NCBI GenBank assembly: GCA_038501625.1
Contig: JAZAYU010000005.1
Coordinates: forward strand, 13,789,484 to 13,853,483
Reading direction: 5' to 3'
DNA length: 64,000 nucleotides
Origin: Corbicula japonica
Lineage: Eukaryota; Mollusca; Bivalvia; Venerida; Cyrenidae
Position numbers and translations under genes: made by a program
Notes under the pieces: generated by a model
Told to the model about the DNA's origin: nothing
The model's input: the letters and a program-made list of their open reading frames with translations, nothing else
Databases searched by the model: none
Shown: positions 62,201 to 64,000 of the stretch, piece after piece
Layout of the letters: each line of letters opens with the position of its first letter
How positions within the stretch are numbered: the stretch's first letter is position 1

Positions 62201-63971
62201 TATATACAAGCTAAATATTTTCCCATTCAGTATGTAAAAATCAAAAGTTTTTATGCATAATGCTGATCTCTGACCGATTATACCCTATTAAAATGTATTT
62301 GAAAGGTCCACGGATGACTACTGCATGTCTGTTTTAATTGTCAATCTCAAACCGGAATAACCCAGTAACAGGTGCGCGGTGCAAAGGGAGGTAACTTAGG
62401 ACAGAATATTGAGATAACTCTGTATATCGGTAGGCCCCCATTCCCACCAGAAGTGTAGGAGGAGATGCGTTCACGAGATATACTCCTATTAAAACTAATG
62501 TAAATGGAAGTATCAAAGGGCCATAACTTCTGAACGGAACATGTAAGAGCGAAACCCCACCTTTATGCACAACAACATATCAGGCCAAGCATTGTGATCA
62601 AGTTTTATTAAATTCCCACCAGTAGTGTAGGAGGAGTTGCGTTCACAAGAATATCGGACGGACGGACGGACAGACGGACAATTGGAAGGACAGGAGCAAC
62701 TCTTAATGCCCTTCGCCATTTCATGGCGGGGGCATAATAACAAAAAGCTGAGCAGGAACAAACTTTATTTTAAATCTTTTACTAATAAAATGTAAATGTT
62801 TTTTACCCTCTCTCTGATGTTTTTATTGTTGTCATATACTGAATCATCAGGCCCATGTTTGACAAATACCCGTACATCATGAAGCCTTCCTTCATAACCA
62901 TCTGGGAGGATCGGATCAGGAATATCAACCGTTATATCTTTTAAGTTTCCTTCCATTCGGACCCATTGCAGGAATCTAAATGAACAGTACATTTACATGT
63001 TACATAATAAAATTAACACGCTTTAATTAAGTTTAGATGTTCACCATGCCTTACAAATCAAGAAACTTAGCCATAGCATTAGCCAAAATAAGAAAATTAA
63101 ATTGCCAGTGTTTCAATTTCCATTAAATGCTTTTAGCTGATATTTTGACATCAAATGTAATTATAAATAGGAATATCTGAGAAGAACACTAATTCTGCAA
63201 AGAATAAATCTCCTGCTTGGTTTAACATTTCCAGTTCCTTAAGTATGATTTATCACTCATTCGGAGTCCATTTTGGGATAGCTGGAGGCAGAAATTGGGA
63301 CACCAAGCATGTTGAAAAATCTTGTGGTCTGTCAGAAAGTGGAGGAAAGTGGTTAACCCTTTACTCCGTAGGATATGGCTGTTATCCATGGTGCAGATCT
63401 ATGCCCAAGGTTATAAAACTGAGCATGGAAACCAGTCTCAAATCTCAAGCATCTGATTGGCTGAAATGGCGACTGGTCGCCATTTCAGCCAATCAGATGC
63501 TTGAGATTTGAGACTGGTTTCCATGCTCAGCTTTATAATCTCCAGACCAAGTCAGCACATCAATGCAGTCTCGTCAGAATCTATATTGATTGCTGTTGGT
63601 TATTTCTGACCAAAATGCAACCAGTATAGTTCCATCTGATCTGGATCTTCACTGGTCACACAAATCTTCACTGTGCCATCTGATCTGGATCTACACAGGC
63701 CACACATGATTGAATCTGTGTATATGGCATAAAAGGATAAGAGAATGAAAGTAAATGAGGGACAAAACCTTTATAGCCATTATCATTATATTACCTGCGA
63801 TGCTATAGCCAAACCCCTACTAATTGTGCGCAACAAGGTCTTTTCTATACATACAAAGGCCACCCTAAAGTTTTCTTCTCTGTCCATATGCCAGCAATCA
63901 GAATCTGTGACAACAACTTTGACAGGTTCAACAGTTTTTAAACCAAATTTATCTTTAAAAAAATAACACAC
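26167..63971 (-). CDS. RNA ligase of the covalent nucleotidyltransferase superfamily (5' end outside window)
   Basis: Thirteen minus-strand exons were read. From 62975 to 26167, twelve join with matching phases and GT-AG borders into ~438 residues ending in a stop. Superfamily motifs lie in order: I (KANGE, AMP-accepting Lys codon 54849-54851), a GSKN block, III (FEILAPEHQHV), IV (EGKVLYF) and V (LLKKKTTWY). The motif V spelling and the helical tail after it (RAIREKV to FPVYWERFL) point to T4 Rnl1-like RNA ligases rather than DNA ligases or capping enzymes. Such enzymes adenylylate 5'-phosphate RNA ends and seal them to 3'-OH ends in tRNA splicing or RNA repair. Amphioxus has a characterised 5'-phosphate RNA ligase that may be the closest relative, but I could not align it. 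No kinase or phosphodiesterase domain is seen. Length exceeds T4 Rnl1 (374 aa). Ligase family is well supported; substrate is inference. Confidence 0.8.
26574..26715. repeat. R2 MITE fragment
   Basis: GGCCAGTGTAGATCCATATT to GATGTAATGTGCCAGCT. The right part is displaced by the R1 copy that follows. Confidence 0.65.
26716..26859. repeat. R1 fold-back element, full length
   Basis: A near-perfect copy: ~70-bp arms, centre GCGACCAGTCGCC, ends GCCCAAGGTT and AACCTTGGGC. A good family reference. Confidence 0.92.
27381..27459 (+). tRNA. tRNA-derived sequence, probably pseudogene or SINE head
   Basis: An A-box-like TGGTGTAGAGG (27386-27396) is followed by a stem TCGGC/GCTGA around TCTCAA and a T-arm CTGGG/CTCGG with loop TTCAATA, close to a B box. 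A T8 run (27452-27459), a pol III terminator, follows at once. The acceptor arms do not pair well and the anticodon loop is one base off, so a working tRNA is unlikely. It looks most like tRNA-Glu. Confidence 0.45.
27460..28375 (-). other. RNA ligase last intron, no feature seen
   Basis: AT-rich with no exon by phase. No family member was recognised. Confidence 0.4.
28376..28587. repeat. R2 MITE, full length
   Basis: TTAAAACCTTTCCTCCATAT to CTATGGAGGAAAGGGTTAAA. Both internal palindromes are present. Confidence 0.85.
28588..29488 (-). other. RNA ligase last intron, no feature seen
   Basis: A T-rich run around 28960. Otherwise plain intronic sequence. Confidence 0.4.
29489..29720. repeat. 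R2 MITE, left part
   Basis: Starts TTAACCCTTTCCTCCATATA. It is interrupted at GGCCATGCCATA and resumes at ~30080 (AAAGGCTGTATGAAGAAAAGGGTTAA). Confidence 0.8.
29721..30079. mobile_element. Insertion carrying a near-perfect fold-back
   Basis: Arms 29729-29788 and 29818-29877 pair almost perfectly (AATGATTCTTATTTTGGTGC ... GCACCAAAATAAGAATCATT) around a 29-bp loop containing GCGCGCTAGCGC. About 200 bp of AT-rich sequence follows. It is inserted in R2, so the outer limits are fixed to within a few bases. Confidence 0.7.
30080..30108. repeat. R2 MITE, right tip
   Basis: Completes the 29489 copy: GTATGAAGAAAAGGGTTAAA. Confidence 0.75.
30109..30712 (-). other. RNA ligase last intron, no feature seen
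   Basis: ACCTAATGACCTCAACATTA near 30610 recalls HINE cores, but no ends are present. Confidence 0.35.
30713..30856. repeat. R1 fold-back element, full length
   Basis: Centre GCGACTGGTGGCC; ends ACCTTGGAGGTTATAAAACT and AGTTTTATAACCTTAGGC. Confidence 0.88.
31290..31487. repeat. R2 MITE, left end lost
   Basis: From ACACTGGTTGATGTGCCATC to AGTAAAGGCTTAAA. Confidence 0.7.
31722..31806. repeat. R2 fragment, right end
   Basis: ATCTGCCCACATCTGTGCCA to CTATAGAGAAAAGGATTAAG. Confidence 0.65.
31834..32614. mobile_element. hAT-like non-autonomous transposon
   Basis: Ends TAGGGTTGGGAAATCGGTTG and, inverted, TAGTGATGTGCCGATGATCG. Subterminal ATAATCGAT repeats occur at both sides. It is flanked by an exact 8-bp duplication GCTCTAAC (31826-31833, 32615-32622), as hAT elements make. 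No transposase frame. Confidence 0.85.
32618..32797. repeat. R2 MITE
   Basis: TAACCCTATCCTCCATATAT to TATAGAGAAAAGGGTTAAAG. The hAT inserted at its left tip. Confidence 0.8.
32798..33510 (-). other. RNA ligase last intron, no feature seen
   Basis: AT-rich; no exon or repeat family recognised. Confidence 0.4.
33511..34078. mobile_element. HINE/pearl-like element, family C
   Basis: 5' AACAAGAGACCGTCAAAGAC then ATGCTCCCC. The core has TGACCTTGACCATAACGGTA and AAATAATTTTAAAAAGTGAC phrases. The 3' end is TTCAGGGAGCATAAAAAAG. The subterminal repeat is ATGCTCCC/GGGAGCAT. It abuts the next element with no spacer. Confidence 0.7.
34080..37760. mobile_element. HINE/pearl-like element, family A, long copy
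   Basis: Same ends as 21108-23170 (ACAAGAGGGCCATCATGGCC; GTGCTCAGGTGAGCTAAAAA). The core has two halves. 35270-36340 holds alternating GAACCCTGGGGCGTGGCCAA and AAGGGCCCCCAGG units. 36340-37540 holds seven ~166-bp units whose AAGTGACC starts fall at 36391, 36557, 36723, 36886, 37053, 37219 and 37385. About 1.1 kb of foreign sequence splits the left end. Confidence 0.8.
34140..35265. mobile_element. Foreign insert within the family A element
   Basis: The left side carries three TTCCAGGGGATT motifs (34185-34240). The right side ends with TTCCGGGGGATTTTCGTCTC and GGGGCCAGGGGATGG. It also contains the inverted counterpart of the 4704-4870 repeat (~34550-34730). No clear TIR or duplication. Confidence 0.4.
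37761..38077 (-). other. Start of RNA ligase last intron
   Basis: Includes an R2 right end (~38009-38055, GATAAAGCTTTATTGTGTCA inverted) just past the exon. A poor alternative terminal exon lies at 37907-37939. Confidence 0.5.
38078..38172 (-). CDS. RNA ligase gene exon
   Basis: 95 nt with acceptor TTGTTTCAG and donor TACTG/GTTGGT. It encodes ELGVACVKWALHEVDDGKLS, then QPEVQDLFPVY, with a Trp codon split across the next intron. A second possible donor lies 4 nt on (TTG/GTATAT). The first is preferred because it gives FPVYWERFL with the terminal exon. Confidence 0.72.
38214..38440. repeat. R1 fold-back element with duplicated right arm
   Basis: Left arm GATATAAACTGAGATTGGAG, then two successive right arms (GCCTATCAGATGCTTGATAA and AGCAAATCAGATGCTTGAGA). 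Confidence 0.75.
38441..39295 (-). other. RNA ligase intron, no feature seen
   Basis: Plain AT-rich intronic sequence. Confidence 0.4.
39296..39406. repeat. R2 fragment
   Basis: TGTGTAGATCCTGATCTGAA to TGGAGTAAATGGTTAA. The internal part is deleted to one palindrome. Confidence 0.65.
39438..39506 (-). CDS. RNA ligase gene exon
   Basis: 23 codons, phase 0, acceptor CATTTTCAG, donor AAG/GTAGGA. It encodes VERRVSDIQKWLKLDHETTQ and AWK, an amphipathic helix of the C-terminal domain. Confidence 0.78.
39791..39933. repeat. R1 fold-back element with target duplication
   Basis: Full-length copy inserted at the left tip of an R2 copy. ACCATT flanks it on both sides (39785-39790 and 39934-39939), a likely 6-bp target duplication. 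Confidence 0.9.
39934..39967. repeat. R2 MITE, left tip
   Basis: ACCATTTCCTCCATAGATGT to TTATCACATG. It is separated from its right part (42002) by the LINE insertion. Confidence 0.75.
39968..41993 (+). pseudogene. 5'-truncated, broken LINE (endonuclease-reverse transcriptase)
   Basis: It begins in the endonuclease C-terminus (LLLKTCAAHDLLITNTVF, SKHWHLIDYIIV). A frameshift near 40160, an in-frame stop at 40387-40389 and a frameshift near 40675 follow. The reverse transcriptase reads LVDLTKAFDTVSREGLW and GVKQGCVLAPTLF, then jumps to the C-terminal ALLKKAQVRWAGHLVRMPD. The catalytic YxDD block is deleted at ~41455. Another shift near 41690 precedes the C-terminal CPTCGRAF. The 3' end is a CATCAT-rich tail. 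The element is flanked by ATCACATG (39960-39967 and 41994-42001). The clade is not certain. It cannot encode a working enzyme. Confidence 0.9.
42002..42197. repeat. R2 MITE, right part
   Basis: GACAAAGAGTGTAGTTCCAG to ATAAGGAGTAAAGGCTTTAA. It continues the copy split by R1 and the LINE. Confidence 0.75.
42270..42500. mobile_element. HINE-like fragment
   Basis: ACTAGATGGGTGTTCAGATG followed by TTGCCCCTCATG resembles the family B 5' end. One core-like unit (TGTGACCTTGATCTAAAGAT) follows. No 3' end. Confidence 0.45.
42501..42948 (-). other. RNA ligase intron, no feature seen
   Basis: No repeat family or exon recognised up to the 42949 splice donor. Confidence 0.4.
42949..43048 (-). CDS. RNA ligase gene exon (motif V tail)
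   Basis: 100 nt with acceptor GGTTACAG and donor CAG/GTAGGT. It encodes YIMCRAIREKVKMAVHQSTQ, then NPERYSLSRSLTQ. W-Y completes motif V, and RAIREK begins the helical C-terminal part. Confidence 0.82.
43077..43314. repeat. R2 MITE
   Basis: TTAACCCTTTACTTCATAAA to AAATGGCGGTAAGTG. The right tip is diverged. Confidence 0.78.
43437..43583. repeat. R1 fold-back element, 'gatcttaaaact' subtype
   Basis: Ends GGGCTCAAGATCTTAAAACT and ACGTTTTATCATCTTGGGCC. Confidence 0.85.
44002..44070. repeat. R1 left-half copy
   Basis: GTCCAAAGATCATAAAACTA to AAATGGTGACCAGTTG. Confidence 0.7.
44424..44636. repeat. R2 MITE
   Basis: TTAACCCTTTACTCCATAAC to ACATAAAGGATTAAAC. Confidence 0.8.
44718..44862. repeat. 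R1 fold-back element
   Basis: Centre GCGACCAGTTGCC; right end CAGTTTTACAATCTTCAGC. Confidence 0.85.
44863..45400 (-). other. RNA ligase intron, no feature seen
   Basis: AT-rich with A-runs near 45320; no exon by phase. Confidence 0.4.
45401..45539. repeat. R1 fold-back element beside an exon
   Basis: Ends 12 bp from the splice donor of the motif IV/V exon (45552). Arms near-perfect, centre GCGACCAGTCGCC. Confidence 0.9.
45552..45643 (-). CDS. RNA ligase gene exon with motifs IV and V
   Basis: 92 nt with acceptor TTACAG and donor CTTG/GTAATT. It encodes IRGGFDTEGKVLYFLDKDN, then QVIGLLKKKTTW. EG-V is motif IV (Glu codon 45620-45622) and the K-K-K run is motif V. The Trp codon is split TG/G across the intron, proving the join to the 43.0-kb exon. 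Read without splicing it would hit a stop right after Trp. Confidence 0.85.
46072..46303. repeat. R2 MITE, full length
   Basis: TTAACCCTTTCCACCATATA to TATGGGGGAAAGGGATAAAC. It contains the clearest CAGCTTGCACATCCGTGCCG palindrome and lies ~50 bp from the 46354 donor. Confidence 0.88.
46354..46431 (-). CDS. RNA ligase gene exon
   Basis: 26 codons, phase 0 both ends, acceptor TCTTTCAG, donor CAG/GTAAGT. It encodes IAKCLKLDPVTYEEVKMKDL and DEYIHQ, the helix before motif IV. Confidence 0.8.
46432..47220 (-). other. RNA ligase intron, no feature seen
   Basis: AT-rich with several A-runs; nothing recognised. Confidence 0.4.
47221..47317 (-). CDS. RNA ligase gene exon
   Basis: 97 nt with acceptor GTGATTTCAG and donor GAA/GTAAGT. 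It encodes PALKFITWTKCELDSSEKLH, then HLNVVPPNVGIE. It provides the strand after motif III, with the Phe-Ile-Thr-Trp core. Confidence 0.8.
47318..48301 (-). other. RNA ligase intron, no feature seen
   Basis: GTCAACAAACGAATTTAAGC (47792-47811) faces ATTCGTTTGGCTGTTGAT (47842-47859), a loose inverted repeat. Otherwise nothing. Confidence 0.35.
48302..48532. repeat. R2 MITE, diverged
   Basis: Starts near ACTTCCTTAATGCTTTATAA; right end ATGGATTTAAGAGTTAAA. Confidence 0.65.
48556..48748. repeat. R2 MITE
   Basis: TTAACCGTGTGGATTCAGAG to ATATGGAGAGAAGGGTTAAC. It lies ~50 bp beyond the motif III exon donor. Confidence 0.72.
48796..48891 (-). CDS. RNA ligase gene exon with motif III
   Basis: 96 nt with acceptor TTTTTACAG and donor AAAAAA/GTAAGT. 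It encodes LMDFLVESRYTAVFEILAPE, then HQHVVNLSYLK. FE---P----V is motif III of RNA ligases; the Glu codon is 48846-48848. Confidence 0.85.
48917..48960. repeat. (TA)-rich microsatellite
   Basis: ATATAATTTATATATATATG then palindromic ATATATATTTATATACAT. It lies just upstream of the motif III exon acceptor (48892). Confidence 0.8.
49115..49353. repeat. R2 MITE, full length
   Basis: TTAACCCTTTCCTGTATAGA to ATCAAGGAAAGGGTTAAC, with both palindromes intact. Confidence 0.87.
49383..49594. repeat. R2 MITE, adjacent second copy
   Basis: TTAACCCTATTCTATTGTTT to ATATGGAGTAAAGGATAATA, 30 bp after the previous copy. Confidence 0.75.
49660..49762 (-). CDS. RNA ligase gene exon
   Basis: 103 nt with acceptor GTTATTGCAG and donor AAAG/GTATGA. 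Phase 1 in, phase 2 out, both matching. It encodes DINKYTGPRYKIASEVCHTV, then MDVLDQMSPKDQQ, the helical stretch between motifs I and III. Confidence 0.8.
50193..50732. mobile_element. hAT-like non-autonomous transposon
   Basis: Ends TAGGGGTGGACGATATACCC and, inverted, TAGGGATGGGTACTGCCAGA. The exact 8-bp duplication ATTATTCC is at 50185-50192 and 50733-50740. Internal TTGCAATATATTGTAATTAT units (50605-50690) are palindromic tandem repeats. Confidence 0.85.
50791..53866. mobile_element. HINE/pearl-like element, family D
   Basis: 5' AAACAAGAGCTGTCTGAGGA then TGCTCGACTATTTGAAT. The core (52020-53800) is ~165-bp units (GTGCATATTTTGCTTAACAC, AAAGGGGCATAACTTGAAAA, GGTAGCAGAGTTATGGGTCT). The 3' end is GCCGACGATGATGCCGACGC then GGGGCGAGTAGGTCGAGCTA and AAAA. 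It contains the family E element. Confidence 0.75.
51379..52017. mobile_element. HINE/pearl-like element, family E (nested)
   Basis: 5' ACAAGTGGACCAATTGGCCC then ATCGCTCACCTGTCAAAT. The core is ~155-bp units (GATATCATTGAGATAAACAT, AAGACCGCTAGAGTGCGGAC). The 3' end is GCTCACCCTGTCACTATGTG then ACAGGTGAGCTAAAAA. The subterminal repeat is GCTCACCTGTC/GACAGGTGAGC. Extra core units lie outside its 5' end (51108-51370). Confidence 0.75.
53932..54150. repeat. R2 MITE
   Basis: TTAACTCCATGGGATATGGC through CAGATGGCATGGGTGTGCCA. The right terminus is eroded. Confidence 0.7.
54151..54748 (-). other. RNA ligase intron, no feature seen
   Basis: A duplicated AACTGTTAGCTAATGATGT lies at 54396-54434. Nothing else. 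Confidence 0.45.
54749..54887 (-). CDS. RNA ligase gene exon with motif I
   Basis: 139 nt with acceptor TTTTCAG and donor CAAG/GTAAGG. It encodes LVIATNKANGEAAHLSCV, carrying motif I K-x-N-G. The Lys (codon 54849-54851) should form the AMP adduct. NIWCGGSKNVHLLF follows, the Ser-Lys-rich strand typical after motif I in Rnl enzymes. Confidence 0.85.
55243..55465. repeat. R2 MITE, full length
   Basis: TTAACCCTTTGCTCCATATA to TATGGAGGAAAGGGTTAACA. Confidence 0.86.
55620..55795. repeat. R2 MITE, right end lost
   Basis: TTATCCCTTTACTCCATGAG to GATCTAGATCAGATGGTACA. Confidence 0.75.
55993..56145 (-). CDS. RNA ligase gene exon (pre-motif I)
   Basis: 51 codons, phase 0 both ends, acceptor TTTTAAAG, donor AAG/GTTTAC. 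Lys-rich LTKKQKQTLCVLQAMKKFTG precedes an acidic run GLGDDDDRESGD, then TLIWQKYFTK. It leads straight into the motif I exon. Confidence 0.8.
58548..58574. repeat. Homopolymer G27
   Basis: An uninterrupted run of 27 G after CGGGA. Confidence 0.9.
58791..61716. mobile_element. HINE/pearl-like element, family F
   Basis: 5' AACAAGAGCCAGTCGGAAAC then GCTCGACTATTCGAAG. The core after the microsatellite (60270-61620) is ~165-180-bp units (GGGCCATAATTTGATCAAAA, AGAGTTATGGTTCTTGGC, CTAGCTTGCACGCAAACTTT). The 3' end is GCGACGCGGACGCCGACACC then CTTCGAATAGTCGAGCTAAA and AA. The subterminal repeat is CTCGACTATTCGAAG/CTTCGAATAGTCGAG. Confidence 0.78.
59060..60166. repeat. 1.1-kb G/T-rich microsatellite with changing unit
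   Basis: The plus strand is almost free of C. Units drift along the array: GTT/GGT triplets (59100-59700), GTGGT (59700-59950), TATGG (59950-60110), TATAG (60110-60166). All long reading frames here are artefacts of the array. It sits inside the family F HINE near its 5' end. Confidence 0.92.
61720..62395. other. Right interior of the 4.4-kb TIR element
   Basis: No transposase-like frame. TATGCGGGCGTCAAACATTA and neighbours are not repeated elsewhere in the window. Confidence 0.4.
62807..62975 (-). CDS. RNA ligase gene exon (N-terminal domain)
   Basis: 169 nt with acceptor TTCATTTAG and donor AGG/GTAAAA. It encodes FLQWVRMEGNLKDITVDIPD, then DGYEGRLHDVRVFVKHGPDD, ending NKNIRER in phase 0. 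Confidence 0.75.
62976..63354 (-). other. RNA ligase intron
   Basis: No exon with the needed phase (0 in, 2 out) could be fitted. CTCCAG/CTATCCC at ~63284 is an acceptor-like site but lacks a suitable donor. Confidence 0.4.
63355..63401. repeat. R2 MITE, left part
   Basis: TTAACCCTTTACTCCGTAGG to GGTGCAGATCT. It is interrupted by R1 and resumes at 63546. Confidence 0.75.
63402..63543. repeat. R1 fold-back element inside R2
   Basis: Full-length, near-perfect arms; centre GCGACTGGTCGCC; right end CAGCTTTATAATCTCCAG. Confidence 0.9.
63546..63742. repeat. R2 MITE, right part
   Basis: CAAGTCAGCACATCAATGCA to ATATGGCATAAAAGGATAAG, ~50 bp from the 63795 donor. Confidence 0.7.
63795..63971 (-). 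CDS. RNA ligase gene, most upstream exon seen
   Basis: 59 codons with acceptor TTTTCAG and donor CAG/GTAATA, opening at Val-Cys-Tyr, so coding continues from beyond the window. It includes VEPVKVVVTDSDCWHM and EENFRVAFVCIEKTLL, a beta-strand-like N-terminal stretch not assigned to a domain. It ends in phase 0 whereas the next exon found needs two carried bases, so a small exon between them was missed or the join differs. Confidence 0.6.
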
Positions 63972-64000
63972 CTGAAAAGCTCATTCCAAAATAATATAAT

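Larger units (their letters stand above)
58056..62439. mobile_element. 4.4-kb TIR element with AT target duplication
   Basis: Ends GGGGGCCTACCGATATACAC and, inverted, GGGGGCCTACCGATATACAG. Further matching blocks (AGTTACCTCCC, TAGTTCCGGTTT/TTATTCCGGTTT) lie within ~90 bp. The interrupted repeat reads ...TAAATTCCC elsewhere, giving a 2-bp AT duplication. ISL2EU-type elements are the group I recall with AT duplications, but no transposase frame is visible. It carries a family F HINE (58791-61716). Confidence 0.65.
56524..62740. mobile_element. HINE/pearl-like element with mixed core, split by other transposons
   Basis: The 5' end matches family B (ACTAGAAATGTGTCCATAGG, GATGCCCCCGC). The core runs B-type units (56740-57535), then one family D-type unit (57540-57745), then ~175-bp units of a third type (AACTAATGTAAATGGAAGTA, CATAACTTCTGAATGGAACA, CAACAACATATCAGGCCAAG). 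Those stop at 58055 and resume at 62440. The 3' end is GGACGGACGGACGGACAGAC, then CGCCATTTCATGGCGGGGGC and ATAATAA. The subterminal repeat is ATGCCCCCGC/GCGGGGGCAT. Confidence 0.72.

Noticed and set aside
63230..63340. Candidate hidden ligase exon near 63.28 kb
   Set aside because: A decent acceptor exists, but no donor gives the required 3n+2 length before a stop codon.

Overview
The window looks like nuclear DNA from a bivalve mollusc; a venerid-type clam is my guess and the species cannot be settled from sequence alone. The reasons are intron-split genes with GT-AG junctions, a tyrosinase-family gene of the mollusc/nematode type, and a very dense load of small non-autonomous transposons with ~150-175 bp tandem cores, like the pearl/HINE elements described from bivalves. 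No bacterial-style gene, operon or CRISPR array was seen.

Two host genes could be assembled by matching splice sites and codon phase, both on the minus strand. (1) A tyrosinase-like secreted protein occupies 1709-8260 and runs off the left edge. Four exons join in frame, but the residues aligned with all three CuA copper-binding histidines are replaced. (2) A gene spanning 26167-63971 (13 exons seen, 5' end off the right edge) encodes a covalent nucleotidyltransferase of the RNA ligase type. Motif I (KANGE), a GSKN block, motif III (FEILAP), motif IV (EGKV) and motif V (LLKKKTTWY) lie in the right order across exons at 54.8, 48.8 and 45.6 kb, continuing into 43.0 kb. It most resembles T4 Rnl1-like, 5'-phosphate RNA ligases and is the most interesting coding content here.

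Everything else is introns and repeats. R1 is a fold-back element of ~110-150 bp with about 22 copies. R2 is a TTAA-flanked MITE of ~180-240 bp with about 27 copies. Several HINE/pearl-like families share one plan: AACAAGAG or ACTAGAAATG start, subterminal inverted repeats, tandem core, and a 3' end such as GAGCTAAAAA or GGGGGCATAAT. There are also two hAT-like elements with 8-bp target duplications, a 5'-truncated LINE with an 8-bp duplication, a 4.4-kb element with AT target duplication, GATA arrays, and a 1.1-kb G/T-only microsatellite.

Layout: 1-8.3 kb tyrosinase-like gene; 8.3-26 kb repeats, including a 4-kb AT-rich block bounded by inverted copies (12.06-16.09), GATA arrays (19.4-20.7) and nested HINEs (21.1-23.2); 26.2-64 kb RNA ligase gene, whose 11.8-kb last intron holds hAT, HINE and R2 copies, whose 38-43 kb introns hold the LINE, and whose 50-63 kb introns hold the deepest transposon nest.
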